In this document: positions 55,234 to 64,000 of the stretch, in pieces | How the letters are laid out: the number at the start of each line of letters is the position of its first letter | Numbering within the stretch: position 1 is the stretch's first letter | The notes under the pieces: model-generated | The model's database searches: none | What the model saw: only the letters and a program-made list of their open reading frames with translations | What the model was told of the DNA's origin: nothing | Position numbers and translations under genes: made by a program | Origin: Polaromonas sp. YR568 | Lineage (GTDB): Bacteria; Pseudomonadota; Gammaproteobacteria; Burkholderiales; Burkholderiaceae_C | Direction of reading: 5' to 3' | Assembly (NCBI RefSeq): GCF_900116715.1 | Contig: NZ_FPBM01000003.1 | Span: 372,001 to 436,000 of the forward strand | Length of the DNA: 64,000 bases

Positions 55234-56088
55234 ATGACCTCCATCACCCAGTTTGTCCGCGAGTACCTGCTCGCCGTCCAGTTCTTCACCCGCATCCCCG
55301 TCACGGGGCGGCTGGCCGAATGGGTGGGTTACAGCCCCGAGTTGCAGCGCGCCAGCGCCGGCCACTTCCCGGGGGTGGGCATCCTGGCCGGCGCCGTGGC
55401 CGCCGCCGTTTATGCGCTGGTTCAGGCCATGCTGCCCGACACCGCTTTCACACCCCTGGTGGCCGCGGCCTTTTCTACCGCCGCCACCGTGCTGCTGACG
55501 GGCGGTTTTCATGAAGACGGCCTGGCCGACGTGGCCGACGGACTGGGCGGCAGCTACGACAAGGACCACGCGCTGCAGATCATGAAAGACTCGCGTGTGG
55601 GCGCTTTCGGCGCCATGGCGCTGGTGCTGGCCGTGCTGTGCAAGGTCTCGCTGCTGGCCATCCTCGGCTCGGTCGAGGGCCTGCCCACCGGCTGGGGCGA
55701 ATGGGAAGAAGCGCCTTTTGCCGCCTGGTATGTTTGCGCCGCGATGATGACCGGCCATGTCGTCTCACGTGGGCTGCCGCTGCTGCTGATTTACCTGCTG
55801 CCGCATGTGGGCGACACCGCCGTGTCCAAATCCAAGCCGCTGGCCGACCAGATCGCGCCGGGCAGCCTGCTGGTCGGGCTGGCCTGGTGCCTGGGTGTGC
55901 TGGCTCTGGCCACTCTGGCGCTCGACGCGCTGAACCTCGTCGTGGCCTGCAGTTTTGCCGTGCTCGCCCTGTTGTGGATGGGCCGGCTTTTCAAGCGGCG
56001 CCTGCAAGGATTTACCGGTGACTGCCTGGGCGCCACGCAGCAGGTCTGCGAAATCGCCTTTTATCTCGGCCTGGCCACCAGCCTGTAA
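55234..56088 (+). CDS. cobS: Adenosylcobinamide-GDP ribazoletransferase (cobalamin synthase)
   Basis: CobS joins adenosylcobinamide-GDP with alpha-ribazole at the inner membrane, the last assembly step of cobalamin. The 284-residue protein is hydrophobic with about six membrane segments. AVQFFTRIPV near the N-terminus, TGGFHEDGLADVADGLGG (acidic metal-binding motif, near 90-107), KDSRVGAFGAMALVL and GFTGDCLGATQQVCE are its signatures. It follows cobT directly. The next gene, the lysR-type regulator, is convergent and ends only three bases away. Confidence 0.96.
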   Translation: MTSITQFVREYLLAVQFFTRIPVTGRLAEWVGYSPELQRASAGHFPGVGILAGAVAAAVYALVQAMLPDTAFTPLVAAAFSTAATVLLTGGFHEDGLADVADGLGGSYDKDHALQIMKDSRVGAFGAMALVLAVLCKVSLLAILGSVEGLPTGWGEWEEAPFAAWYVCAAMMTGHVVSRGLPLLLIYLLPHVGDTAVSKSKPLADQIAPGSLLVGLAWCLGVLALATLALDALNLVVACSFAVLALLWMGRLFKRRLQGFTGDCLGATQQVCEIAFYLGLATSL

Positions 56089-56091
56089 CCA

Positions 56092-56976
56092 TCACTGGCG
56101 CTGCTGCAGCAGCACGTCCAGCACATGCTGCGTCGCCCGTTCCACCGGGCCCGCCCGGTGCGCAATGCCCAGTGAGCGCCACAGCACGGGGCGCAAGGGC
56201 AGCATGCGGATACGCGGATCAAGCGGCGTGGTGGACGATGCCTCGTGCGGCAGCAGCGTGGCGCCGTAGCCGGCAGCCACCAGGCTCTTGATGGCGTCGT
56301 TGTAGTTGAGCTGGATGCGCGCCTCGGGGTGTTCCCCCGCCAGCGCGAACCACTCGGCGCTCAGCCGCGACAGGCTGGTGCCCACATCGTTGAGGATCAG
56401 GGCTTGGGCCGCCAGCCACTTCGGCGTCACGCGCCGGGGTACAGCCCAGGACGACGGCACAAAGGCCATCACCGGATCCCGCCGCCAGGGCTGCACCTTC
56501 ACCCCTCGCAGCGCCGCCTGCGGCAGCGCCACCAGGCCCACGTCGAGCGAGCCATTCGCCAGGCGCGCCATGGTGTCCTGCGAAGTGAGCACCGCCACCT
56601 GCACGTCGATGCCGGGATGATTCCGGCCCAGCACCTCCAGGGCCTGCGGCAGCAGGTGGGCAATCGCGCCCGTGGAGGCGCCCAGCCGCACACGGCCCGC
56701 CAGCCCCTGCACCTGCCGGTGCACGACATCCATTGCTTCGTCCGCATCGGCCAGCAGGCGCCGTGCCCGCTCGATCAGCGCCTCGCCCACGCCCGAGGGG
56801 TGTACTTCACCGCGCTTGCGCACCAGCAGGGGAGCGCCACACAGCGCCTCCAGGTCGGCTATGTGCAGGCTCACGGTGGGCGCCGCCAGGTGCAGCACGC
56901 GCGCGGCTTCGGCGAACGAGCCCCGTTGTGCGATGGTGACCAGCGTGCGCAGGCGGTCCAGGTTGAGTTCGCGCAT
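56092..56976 (-). CDS. LysR-type transcriptional regulator
   Basis: A 294-residue LysR-family protein: winged helix-turn-helix at residues about 1-60 (LDRLRTLVTIAQRGSFAEAARVLHLAAPTVSLHIADLE) and a substrate-binding domain (about 90-290) with VRLGASTGAIAHLLPQAL. It is divergent from argC, with 122 bp between the starts that contain an inverted sequence TTCAACTTTTCAAATT resembling a T-N11-A site, so it likely controls argC and itself. The effector is unknown. It breaks the cobT-cobS-cobC series. Confidence 0.9.
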   Translation of the reverse strand: MRELNLDRLRTLVTIAQRGSFAEAARVLHLAAPTVSLHIADLEALCGAPLLVRKRGEVHPSGVGEALIERARRLLADADEAMDVVHRQVQGLAGRVRLGASTGAIAHLLPQALEVLGRNHPGIDVQVAVLTSQDTMARLANGSLDVGLVALPQAALRGVKVQPWRRDPVMAFVPSSWAVPRRVTPKWLAAQALILNDVGTSLSRLSAEWFALAGEHPEARIQLNYNDAIKSLVAAGYGATLLPHEASSTTPLDPRIRMLPLRPVLWRSLGIAHRAGPVERATQHVLDVLLQQRQ

Positions 56977-57098
56977 GACGTTCAGTAAATCTGATGTTGG
57001 TGTTTGTGAAATTCAACTTTTCAAATTCTACGGTGTCCCGCAAGATTCGTCCTCCTTCTTTCTCTGGCTTGAGCCATTCATCCCTCCTGGAGCACCGC

Positions 57099-58031
57099 AT
57101 GAGCGCACCCCTTGTTTTCATCGACGGCGATCAGGGCACCACCGGCCTGCAGATCCACGAGCGCCTGCAGGGCCGCAGCGACCTGCGCCTGCTCACGCTG
57201 CCCGGGCAGGACCGCAAGGACCCGGCGCGCCGCGCGGAGGCCATCAATGCCTGCGACATCGCCCTGCTGTGCCTTCCCGACGGGCCTGCGCGCGAAGCGG
57301 CAGCCTCCATCGTGAACCCGGCCGTGCGCGTGATCGATGCCAGCTCCGCGCACCGCACCCATCCGCAGTGGGTCTACGGGTTCCCGGAGATGGGCACGGA
57401 GCAGTCCCGGCGCATCGCCCATGCCCGGCGCGTCAGCAACCCCGGCTGCTACCCCACGGGCGCCATCGCCCTGCTGCGGCCGCTGGTGCAGGCCGGCCTC
57501 GTGCCCGCCGGCCATCCAGTGGCGATCCATGCGGTGTCGGGCTACTCCGGCGGCGGCCGCGAGCGGGTGGATGCGTATGAAGGTGCAGGTGCATCGCATG
57601 CAGCCGCATTCCAGGTGTACGGCCTGGGCCTGGCCCACAAGCACGTGCCCGAGATCGAGGAACACGCAGGCCTGACACAGCGGCCTTTCTTCCTGCCGGC
57701 TTACGGCTCGTTCCGCCAGGGCATCGTGCTCACGATCCCCTTGCTGCTGCGGCAGTTGCCGGCGGGCGTCACGGCCGATCAGCTGCACGCCTGCCTGCAA
57801 CAGCACTACGAAGGCGCCGCGCACGTGGAGGTGATGGCGCAAAAGGACGTCCAGGCCACGCAGCACCTGGACCCGCAGGCGCTCAACGGCACCAACCGGC
57901 TGCGGCTGGCCGTGTTCGCCAACCCGCAGCATGGGCAGGTGCTTCTGACCGCCGTGTTCGACAACCTGGGCAAAGGCGCCTCGGGTGCGGCAGTGCAAAA
58001 CCTTGACCTGATGCTGCAGTGCGCGGCTTAG
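57099..58031 (+). CDS. argC: N-acetyl-gamma-glutamyl-phosphate reductase, short (type 2) form
   Basis: ArgC reduces N-acetylglutamyl phosphate to the semialdehyde in arginine synthesis. The 310 residues are typical of the short type 2 group (about 310 against about 345 for type 1). [17 protein letters not shown] binds the nucleotide, the catalytic cysteine is in [16 protein letters not shown] (near 116), and [13 protein letters not shown] is the substrate loop; the C-terminus has [20 protein letters not shown]. The start ATG 57099 has GGAG a few bases before it. Divergent from the LysR gene. A second argC elsewhere in the genome would be usual but cannot be seen here. Confidence 0.95.
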   Translation: MSAPLVFIDGDQGTTGLQIHERLQGRSDLRLLTLPGQDRKDPARRAEAINACDIALLCLPDGPAREAAASIVNPAVRVIDASSAHRTHPQWVYGFPEMGTEQSRRIAHARRVSNPGCYPTGAIALLRPLVQAGLVPAGHPVAIHAVSGYSGGGRERVDAYEGAGASHAAAFQVYGLGLAHKHVPEIEEHAGLTQRPFFLPAYGSFRQGIVLTIPLLLRQLPAGVTADQLHACLQQHYEGAAHVEVMAQKDVQATQHLDPQALNGTNRLRLAVFANPQHGQVLLTAVFDNLGKGASGAAVQNLDLMLQCAA

Positions 58032-58331
58032 TGACTTAGTGGCTCGCCAGTATGGCAAGTCCGGCAAGGGATGCCCGCGGGTGGCGGGTATCCCCAGCAG
58101 CTCAGGAGGCGCCCCCGTAGTGGGGCAGGGGCTGCCGGTGCCGCTCTAGAATAGGCCACGAGGCATGGCGAGCCTGTATCGCACGGCACGCACTCCCCCA
58201 CATTCCAGCCACCACCCCTTTCCATGATCACCGCGTCACTTCCATCCGCCGCTGCCACGGCCCCCCTGCGGGAGCCGCAGATCACCTGCACCGGCCTGCG
58301 GGTGCTACTCGATCAAGGCAGCTAGCAAGCC
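58032..58331. other. Intergenic region between argC and cobC
   Basis: 300 bp with GC-rich inverted repeats (for instance GGCGCCCCCGTAG-TGGGGC near 58105-58125) and a 33-codon frame at 58224-58325. It may hold the cobC promoter or be a rearrangement scar. A cobalamin riboswitch core was not recognised. Confidence 0.4.
58224..58325 (+). pseudogene. Possible N-terminal remnant of an ABC ATPase gene
   Basis: A 33-codon frame with ATG, product MITASLPSAAATAPLREPQ and then ITCTGLRVLLDQGS before a stop, immediately ahead of cobC. The last part resembles the first strand of an ABC ATPase, and cobalamin uptake genes (btuCDF) often neighbour cobC in related bacteria. This is a weak match and could be chance. 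Confidence 0.2.
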
Positions 58332-58880
58332 ATGAAGCTATGGCTGGCCCGCCACGCAACGCCGCTGGTTGATGCCGGCATCTGCTACGGCAGGCGGGAT
58401 GTGGCGGCCGACGCCGCGGCGACCGCCGAATGCGCGCAGGTGCTGGCGCAACTGCTTCCAGCCGGCATCCGGGTCAGTCATTCCCCGCTGGGTCGGTGCG
58501 CGCAACTGGCGCAAGCCTTGTCCGAACGGCGGCCCGACCTGGCCTGCACCAGCGACCCGCGGCTGCAGGAGATGGACTTCGGCGCCTGGGAAGGCCGCGC
58601 CTGGCAGGACATTGGCCCGGCCGAGCTGCAAGCCTGGACCGACGGCTTCGCGCACCATACCGTGGGCGGCACCGGCGAAAGCACCATGCAGGTCATGGCG
58701 CGCGTGGCCTCGGCCTTTGACGAACTACAGGGCCCGGGCGACGCGCTGTGGATCACGCACGCCGGTGTCATACGCGCTGCGGAACTGATTGCACGCGGCC
58801 AGCGTCAGATCACCAGTGCAAACCAGTGGCCGATTAACGCCCCAGCCTACGGACAATGGTGCACACTGGAACTGGCATGA
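58332..58880 (+). CDS. cobC: Alpha-ribazole phosphatase (histidine phosphatase family)
   Basis: CobC removes phosphate from alpha-ribazole-5'-phosphate in cobalamin assembly. The 182-residue histidine phosphatase has the nucleophile in LWLARHATPL (near 8), an acid in ALSERRPDL..EMDFGAWEGRAW, and the second catalytic histidine in ALWITHAGVIRA (near 150). Specific phosphatase activity is inferred from linkage with cobT and cobS, from which the lysR/argC pair separates it. The family has close relatives with other sugar-phosphate substrates. Confidence 0.85.
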   Translation: MKLWLARHATPLVDAGICYGRRDVAADAAATAECAQVLAQLLPAGIRVSHSPLGRCAQLAQALSERRPDLACTSDPRLQEMDFGAWEGRAWQDIGPAELQAWTDGFAHHTVGGTGESTMQVMARVASAFDELQGPGDALWITHAGVIRAAELIARGQRQITSANQWPINAPAYGQWCTLELA

Positions 58881-58935
58881 ACACCCCCGTTGCTTATTCA
58901 AAATCCACCTGACAACAACAGCAAGGCATCAAATA

Positions 58936-59904
58936 ATGGCAGCAACTCTGGATGGTCAGCTCGTGGTGGCGATCTCGTCACGCGCGCTGTTTGACTTTGA
59001 AGAAGAAAACCAGGTCTTTGAATCCGGCATGACCGCCGCGCCCGCGCCCGGCGCCAAAAAAGACGCGGCCTACATGAAGCTGCAGCTCGAGCGCCTGGAC
59101 GTACCGGCCAAACCCGGCGTGGCGTTCTCACTCGTCAAAAAACTGCTGGCTTTCAACGAAGCCCCCGAAAGCGCCGGCGAAGCCGCCAGCCCCGCCGCAC
59201 CCGCACAGCGCGTCGAAGTCGTGATCCTTTCGCGCAATGACCCGGTCTCTGGGATGCGCGTCTTCCGCTCGGCCCAGCACTACGGCCTGAAGATAGAGCG
59301 CGGCACCTTTAACCGCGGCGAGGCGCCCTGGCGTTACCTCAAGCCGCTGCATGCCAATTTGTTCTTGTCGGCCCACCTGAGCGACGTGCGCGACGCCCTG
59401 CTGGCAGGCGTGCCGGCCGCACAGGTCTACCCGCACTCGGTGCGCGCCAGCGATGCGCACCCCAACGAAGTGCGCATCGCATTCGACGGCGACGCGGTGC
59501 TGTTCTCCGACGAGGCCGAGCGTGTCTTTCAGGCCCAGGGGCTCTCCGCCTTCCAGCAGCACGAGCGCGACAAAGCCACGCAGCCGCTGCTGGCCGGCCC
59601 CTTCAAGCCCCTGCTGGAAGCCTTGCACCGCCTGCAGCAGGTGGGCACCTCCAACATGCGCATACGCACGGCGCTTGTCACCGCACGCAGCGCGCCGGCG
59701 CATGAACGAGCCATCCGCACGCTGATGGACTGGAACATTGAAGTCGACGAAGCCATGTTTCTGGGGGGTCTCGCCAAAGGCGAGTTCCTGCGCGAGTTCG
59801 AACCCGACTTCTTCTTTGACGACCAGACCGGCCACGTCCATTCCGCCGCTCAGCATGTGCCTTCGGGCCATGTGGCCAGTGGTGTTTCGAATCAACTGTC
59901 TTGA
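58936..59904 (+). CDS. Cytosolic 5'-nucleotidase family protein
   Basis: A 322-residue protein of the bacterial 5'-nucleotidase family related to mammalian cytosolic 5'-nucleotidase 1. LVVAISSRALFDFEEENQVFE and VILSRNDPVSGMRVFRSAQHYGL are the family blocks, followed by FLSAHLSDVRDALLAGVPAAQVYP, RIAFDGDAVLFSDEAERVF (haloacid-dehalogenase type aspartate) and FFFDDQTGHV with the last metal site. The start ATG 58936 is chosen as the N-terminus AATLDGQLVVAIS fits. It is not obviously linked to cobC. It lies 17 bp before the ABC transporter gene. Confidence 0.85.
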   Translation: MAATLDGQLVVAISSRALFDFEEENQVFESGMTAAPAPGAKKDAAYMKLQLERLDVPAKPGVAFSLVKKLLAFNEAPESAGEAASPAAPAQRVEVVILSRNDPVSGMRVFRSAQHYGLKIERGTFNRGEAPWRYLKPLHANLFLSAHLSDVRDALLAGVPAAQVYPHSVRASDAHPNEVRIAFDGDAVLFSDEAERVFQAQGLSAFQQHERDKATQPLLAGPFKPLLEALHRLQQVGTSNMRIRTALVTARSAPAHERAIRTLMDWNIEVDEAMFLGGLAKGEFLREFEPDFFFDDQTGHVHSAAQHVPSGHVASGVSNQLS

Positions 59905-59921
59905 GCCGCGAAAGGGCCTTC

Positions 59922-61712
59922 ATGAATCCGTCCCGCCTTTTTGCCAAATTCAACAATTTCTGGCGTTTTGCGGGCCGCATCGTTGCACTCGCCGCGCCCT
60001 ATTTCCGGTCCGAAGAAAAATGGAAAGCCCGCCTGCTGCTGGTGGCCATCGTGCTGCTCAATCTCGGCACGGTTTACATGGCGGTGCAGTTCAACGACTG
60101 GTACCGCGTGTTTTACGACGCACTTGAAAAACGCGACCAGGTCGTCTTCTGGCAGCAGATGGGCCGGTTCAGCTATCTGGCCTTCGGCGCGATCATCATC
60201 GCCGTCTACAAGTTCTACCTGACCCAGTTGCTGCAAATGCGCTGGCGCGCCTGGATGACACGCGACTACCTGCGCCGCTGGCTGTCGCACCATGCCTTCT
60301 ACAAGATGGAGCTGGCGCGCTACTCCGCCGCCACAGACATCAACGCCAGCCCCGACAACCCGGACCAGCGTATCCAGGAAGACGTGCAGTCTTTCACCAC
60401 CTCCACGATCTCCTTGAGCATGGGCGTGCTCAATGCAGTCGTGACGCTGGTCAGCTTTGTCGGCCTCCTCTGGGTTCAGTCGGGTCCGCTGGCCTTCAAC
60501 CTGGGCGGCAGCACCTACACCATCCCGGGTTATATGGTCTGGGTCGCGGTGGCCTACTGCCTGGTCGGCAGCGTGCTGGCACATTACATCGGCCGGCCGC
60601 TGATCAAACTCAATTTCATGCAGCAGCGCTACGAGGCCAATTTTCGCCATCACATGGTGCGGGTGCGTGAATACAGCGAATCCATTGCGCTGGATCATGG
60701 CGAGTCGGTGGAACGCAACCAGCTCGACGGCCGCTTCACGACAGTGCTGGCGAACTACCTGAACCTGATACGCGCCAACAAAAAACTCATCTGGTTCCAG
60801 AGCTTCTTCGGCCAGGCCGCCCTGATCTTTCCCTTCCTCGTTGCGGCGCCCCGTTTCTTCAGCGGCGCCATTCAACTGGGTCAGCTCCTGCAGATTTCCC
60901 AGACCTTCGGCAAGGTTCAGGATTCGCTCAGTTGGTTCGTCGACAACTACGACAACCTCGCCAGCTGGCGCGCGACCACAGATCGCCTGACCAGTTTTGA
61001 AGACAGCATGTCGACGCAGGAGAAAGACAACACCAGCCTGGCCACCAGCGAGGCCGCATCGCTCACAACCGGCGACCTCCAGCTGGCCCTGCCGACAGGC
61101 GCGGTTCTGCTCAAAGGCCTGGAGCTGCATGCCGGCGCCGGCGACTTCATCCTGCTCAAAGGCCCCTCCGGCAGCGGCAAGTCAACGCTGTTCCGCGCGC
61201 TGGCGGGCATCTGGCCGTTTGCCAGCGGCCGTGTCGCCCGTCCCGCCAATGCCATGTTTATCCCGCAGCGCCCCTATTTCCCGAACGGCTCCCTGCGTGA
61301 TGCGCTGGCTTACCCGGAACCGGCCGCCAACTACAGCGACGACACGCTGAAGCAGGCCCTGCACGATGCCCTGCTGCCAGGCCTGGCGTCAAGGCTGGAT
61401 GAAGAAGATGCCTGGGCCCAGAAGCTTTCAGGCGGCGAACAGCAGCGCCTGTCCATCGCCCGGGTATTGCTGAAGAAGCCCCAGTGGATTTTTGCGGACG
61501 AAGCCACCAGCGCGCTGGATGAGGCGGCGGAAAAAACGCTGTACGAACGGCTGCAGGCGCTCGTCAAAACATCGCAGGGCGCAATGCTCTCCATCGCCCA
61601 CCGCCCCACCGTGACGGCCTTTCACCAGAAATTGTGGGAGTTCGAAAAACAACCCGAGGGCTCGCCGGCCCTGTACCGGCTGCAGGAGCGCCCCGCACAG
61701 GAAGCCCGCTGA
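59922..61712 (+). CDS. ABC transporter fused permease/ATPase, SbmA/YddA type
   Basis: A 596-residue protein with an N-terminal six-helix ABC transmembrane domain (about 20-340) of the SbmA/BacA-like class, seen in NLGTVYMAVQFNDWYRVFYDALEKRD and WRAWMTRDYLRRWL, and a C-terminal ATPase with Walker A LKGPSGSGKSTLFRALAGIWP (near 420), signature LSGGEQQRLSIARVLL and Walker B WIFADEATSALDE. Homologues carry peptides or vitamin B12-like compounds into the cell; the substrate here is unknown, though the nearby cob genes make cobalamin a reasonable guess. The start ATG 59922 is seven codons inside a TTG-started frame. It abuts the next MFS gene (TGA-ATG). Confidence 0.9.
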   Translation: MNPSRLFAKFNNFWRFAGRIVALAAPYFRSEEKWKARLLLVAIVLLNLGTVYMAVQFNDWYRVFYDALEKRDQVVFWQQMGRFSYLAFGAIIIAVYKFYLTQLLQMRWRAWMTRDYLRRWLSHHAFYKMELARYSAATDINASPDNPDQRIQEDVQSFTTSTISLSMGVLNAVVTLVSFVGLLWVQSGPLAFNLGGSTYTIPGYMVWVAVAYCLVGSVLAHYIGRPLIKLNFMQQRYEANFRHHMVRVREYSESIALDHGESVERNQLDGRFTTVLANYLNLIRANKKLIWFQSFFGQAALIFPFLVAAPRFFSGAIQLGQLLQISQTFGKVQDSLSWFVDNYDNLASWRATTDRLTSFEDSMSTQEKDNTSLATSEAASLTTGDLQLALPTGAVLLKGLELHAGAGDFILLKGPSGSGKSTLFRALAGIWPFASGRVARPANAMFIPQRPYFPNGSLRDALAYPEPAANYSDDTLKQALHDALLPGLASRLDEEDAWAQKLSGGEQQRLSIARVLLKKPQWIFADEATSALDEAAEKTLYERLQALVKTSQGAMLSIAHRPTVTAFHQKLWEFEKQPEGSPALYRLQERPAQEAR

Positions 61713-63338
61713 ATGCCCGAAGAAGCCAGCCCGTCCCCGCCACCGCCCAGCGCGGCCGACCTCGCCGCCTGGGCGCCTATCAGGCGGCCGGTGTTCCGCA
61801 TGCTCTGGAGCACCTGGCTGGTCGCCAACATCTGCATGTGGATGAACGACGTGGCGGCGGCGTGGATGATGACCTCCATGACCACCTCGCCGCTCTGGGT
61901 CGCGCTGGTGCAGACAGCCTCGACTCTGCCGGTGTTTTTGCTGGGCCTGCCCAGCGGCGCGCTGGCCGACATCCTGGACCGCCGGCGCTACTTCATCATG
62001 ACGCAGTTCTGGGTGGCCGGCGTGGCCACGCTGCTGTGCATTGCCGTGATCGCCGACGTCATGACGCCCGCGCTGCTGCTGGCGCTCACCTTCGCCAACG
62101 GCGTGGGCCTGGCGATGCGCTGGCCGGTGTTCTCGGCCATCGTGCCCGAGCTGGTGCCGCGCGTGCAGTTGCCGGCGGCGCTGGCGCTCAATGGCGTGTC
62201 GATGAACGCCTCGCGCATCGTCGGCCCGCTGGTGGCCGGCGCGCTGATCGCCGGCGCCGGCACTGAATACGTCTTCGTGCTCAACGCAGTGCTGTCGGTC
62301 ATTTCCGGCTTTGTCATCATGCGCTGGCGGCGCGATCACGCCCCCAGCCCGCTGGGCCGCGAGCGCCTGATCAGCGCCATGCGTGTGGGCCTGCAGTACG
62401 TCAGCCAGTCGGCGCGCCTGCGTGCGGTGCTGCTGCGCATTTCCATCTTCTTTTTTCATTCCACCGCCCTGCTGGCCATGCTGCCGCTGGTGGCGCGCGG
62501 TCTGCATGGCGGCGGCGGTGACGCCGGCACCTTCACCCTGCTGCTGGCCTCCATGGGCGCGGGCGCTATCGTCGCGGCGCTGAACCTGCCGCGCCTGCGC
62601 CAGATGATGCCGCGCGACGTGCTGGTGATGCGCGCCACGCTGCTGCAATCGGCGTCCACCGCCGTCATGGCCTTTGCGCCCAATGTGTATGTGGCCGTGC
62701 CGGCCATGGTGCTCAATGGCATGGCATGGATCACCTGCGCCAATTCACTCAGCGTGTCGGCACAACTGGCGCTACCCGACTGGGTGCGGGCACGCGGCAT
62801 GTCGATGTACCAGATGGCCATCATGGGCGCCAGCGCCGCAGGCGCCGCGATCTGGGGCCATGCGGCCACCTTGACCAGCGTGCCGACCGGCCTGTTGATG
62901 GCCGCCGGCAGCGGTGCGGTGGTCATGCTGGTGGCGCAATACTTTGTGTCAGATCTCAGCATCGAGGAAGACCTGACGCCCTCGCGCCAGTTCAAGGCGC
63001 CAGTGACCGACGAACCACCCGGCATCGGCCGCGTGGTGGTGACCATCCACTACCAGATCGACCCGGCCCGCGCAGACGGTTTCCGCGCCGTGATGCAGGA
63101 AAGCCGCCGCAGCCGCCTGCGCCAGGGTGCGCTCGAATGGGAATTGCTGCGCGACGTCAACAAACCCGGCCACTATGTCGAGCAGATCATTGATGAGTCA
63201 TGGACAGAACACCTGCGCCGCTTTGACCGCGTAACGGCCAGCGATGTGGCGTTGCGTGAGCGCAAGCTGGCGTTTCACATCGGCGACGAGCCACCGGTGG
63301 TGACTCGTAGCGTAGTGGACAGTTTGACGCGGGCTTAG
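61713..63338 (+). CDS. MFS transporter with C-terminal antibiotic-biosynthesis-monooxygenase-like domain
   Basis: A 541-residue protein whose first 420 residues are an EntS-like MFS exporter with about 12 membrane segments ([27 protein letters not shown] for the first, [17 protein letters not shown] as motif A). Residues about 445-541 form a soluble domain that resembles ABM/dimeric ferredoxin-like folds ([41 protein letters not shown]). This fusion is known in several proteobacteria with unclear role. It starts directly after the ABC gene stop and ends by overlapping the convergent queC by three bases. Substrate unknown. Confidence 0.87.
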   Translation: MPEEASPSPPPPSAADLAAWAPIRRPVFRMLWSTWLVANICMWMNDVAAAWMMTSMTTSPLWVALVQTASTLPVFLLGLPSGALADILDRRRYFIMTQFWVAGVATLLCIAVIADVMTPALLLALTFANGVGLAMRWPVFSAIVPELVPRVQLPAALALNGVSMNASRIVGPLVAGALIAGAGTEYVFVLNAVLSVISGFVIMRWRRDHAPSPLGRERLISAMRVGLQYVSQSARLRAVLLRISIFFFHSTALLAMLPLVARGLHGGGGDAGTFTLLLASMGAGAIVAALNLPRLRQMMPRDVLVMRATLLQSASTAVMAFAPNVYVAVPAMVLNGMAWITCANSLSVSAQLALPDWVRARGMSMYQMAIMGASAAGAAIWGHAATLTSVPTGLLMAAGSGAVVMLVAQYFVSDLSIEEDLTPSRQFKAPVTDEPPGIGRVVVTIHYQIDPARADGFRAVMQESRRSRLRQGALEWELLRDVNKPGHYVEQIIDESWTEHLRRFDRVTASDVALRERKLAFHIGDEPPVVTRSVVDSLTRA

Positions 63339-64000
63339 CCCGCTGCGTACCGGTCGTATCCCCGGGCCCGCAACTCACATGCCGGGCAAGTCCCGCAGCC
63401 ATAACCCCAGGCATGTCGGTGCACACGATCACCCAGGTAACAGGTATGCGTATGCTCCACGATCAGGTTCACCAGCGCCTCGCCGCCATTGGACTTACCG
63501 GACTTCTCACCAATGTCATGCGCCAGCCGCCAGGTGTCGGCCTTGTCTATCCACATCAGCGGCGTCTCGATCAGGAAACGCTTGTCCATGCCCAGCGACA
63601 GCGCCAGCTGCATGGCCTTCATGGTGTCGTCGCGGCAATCCGGGTAGCCCGAGAAATCGGTTTCACATACGCCAGTCACCAGCACCTGCAAGTCGCGCCG
63701 ATAAGCCAAAGCAGCGGCCAGCGTGAGGAAAAGCAGGTTGCGCCCCGGCACAAAAGTATTCGGCAGCCCTGAGCTTTCCATCTTGAAAGCCACGTCGCGC
63801 GTGAGCGAGGTGTCGCTGACCTGGCCCAGCACCGCCAGGTCCAGCAAATGGTCTTCACCGATCTTGTGGGCCCACTGCGGAAACTGCGCCTTGATTTCGC
63901 GCAGCACGTTCAGCCGCGCATCCAGCTCGACCTTGTGCCGCTGGCCGTAGTCAAAGGCCACGGTCTCGACGCGTTCGTATTTGGACAGCGCCAGCGCCAG
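63335..64000 (-). CDS. queC: 7-cyano-7-deazaguanine synthase QueC, 5' end outside window
   Basis: QueC makes preQ0 from 7-carboxy-7-deazaguanine and ammonia for queuosine synthesis. 221 codons are visible; the N-terminal ATP-binding SGGxDS motif is beyond the right edge. Seen are [58 protein letters not shown] and the C-terminal zinc-binding cysteines in [27 protein letters not shown]. The stop TAA overlaps the stop of the convergent MFS gene by three bases. Adjoining queuosine genes, if any, would lie to the right. Confidence 0.93.
   Translation of the reverse strand: MALALSKYERVETVAFDYGQRHKVELDARLNVLREIKAQFPQWAHKIGEDHLLDLAVLGQVSDTSLTRDVAFKMESSGLPNTFVPGRNLLFLTLAAALAYRRDLQVLVTGVCETDFSGYPDCRDDTMKAMQLALSLGMDKRFLIETPLMWIDKADTWRLAHDIGEKSGKSNGGEALVNLIVEHTHTCYLGDRVHRHAWGYGCGTCPACELRARGYDRYAAG

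Noticed and set aside
58032..58331. Cobalamin riboswitch before cobC
   Set aside because: A fragment like GCAAGTCCGG is present, but the B12 box and GCCACTG parts were not found in a consistent order on either strand.

Overview
The window reads as a stretch of core chromosome from a high-GC betaproteobacterium of the order Burkholderiales. It is most likely a member of the Comamonadaceae, with Polaromonas or a close relative as my best guess. Supporting signs are the order pilMNOPQ-aroK-aroB-dgt opposite a class A penicillin-binding protein, system II cytochrome c maturation (ResB/CcsB), Omp32-like porins, a cyaY/lptM-lysA block, the pairing of hexR with zwf, tal and pgi, and a 51-bp dispersed repeat of a kind I associate with this family. 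I saw no tRNA, rRNA, insertion sequence, prophage or CRISPR array.

Layout. 1-2.5 kb: the 5' part of an ABC substrate-binding protein gene and an MFS transporter. 2.5-10.9 kb: a leftward block, pilMNOPQ (type IV pilus alignment complex and secretin), aroK, aroB and dgt. 11.1-15.7 kb: the PBP1A gene, cyaY, lptM and lysA. 15.7-21.9 kb: a leftward redox block of cytochrome c4-like protein, resB, ccsB and msrPQ. 22.2-27.2 kb: engB, an alpha/beta hydrolase, two overlapping LpxL-type acyltransferases, and metK. 27.4-32.4 kb: a signalling island with a CHASE3 histidine kinase, two tiny hypothetical ORFs, and a KaiC-like ATPase abutting a hybrid histidine kinase. 32.7-34.9 kb: groESL under a perfect CIRCE operator. 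34.9-38.2 kb: a family 25 glycosyltransferase, a DUF805 protein, an OmpW protein and a DUF3047 lipoprotein. 38.3-43.4 kb: central sugar metabolism, with tal-pgi divergent from zwf-hexR. 43.5-50.6 kb: an M20 amidohydrolase, a second DUF3047 protein and three porins. 50.7-53.9 kb: coq7, an OsmC protein, a candidate small RNA and ilvA. 53.9-58.9 kb: cobalamin genes cobT, cobS and cobC, interrupted by a divergent lysR/argC pair. 58.9-64 kb: a 5'-nucleotidase, an SbmA/YddA-type ABC transporter, an MFS protein with a C-terminal monooxygenase-like domain, and the 3' part of queC.

Most of the window is ordinary housekeeping DNA. The parts that most deserve a second look are: (i) a 51-bp repeat present five times without gaps, one copy of which is translated as part of glucose-6-phosphate isomerase; (ii) a promoter-to-terminator transcript upstream of ilvA with an anti-Shine-Dalgarno-like loop; (iii) a terminator-like hairpin in the groES leader, downstream of CIRCE; (iv) the KaiC-like/hybrid kinase pair without kaiA or kaiB; and (v) the lysR/argC pair sitting inside the cob cluster. 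All assignments come from reading the sequence and remembered family features; no database search was run.
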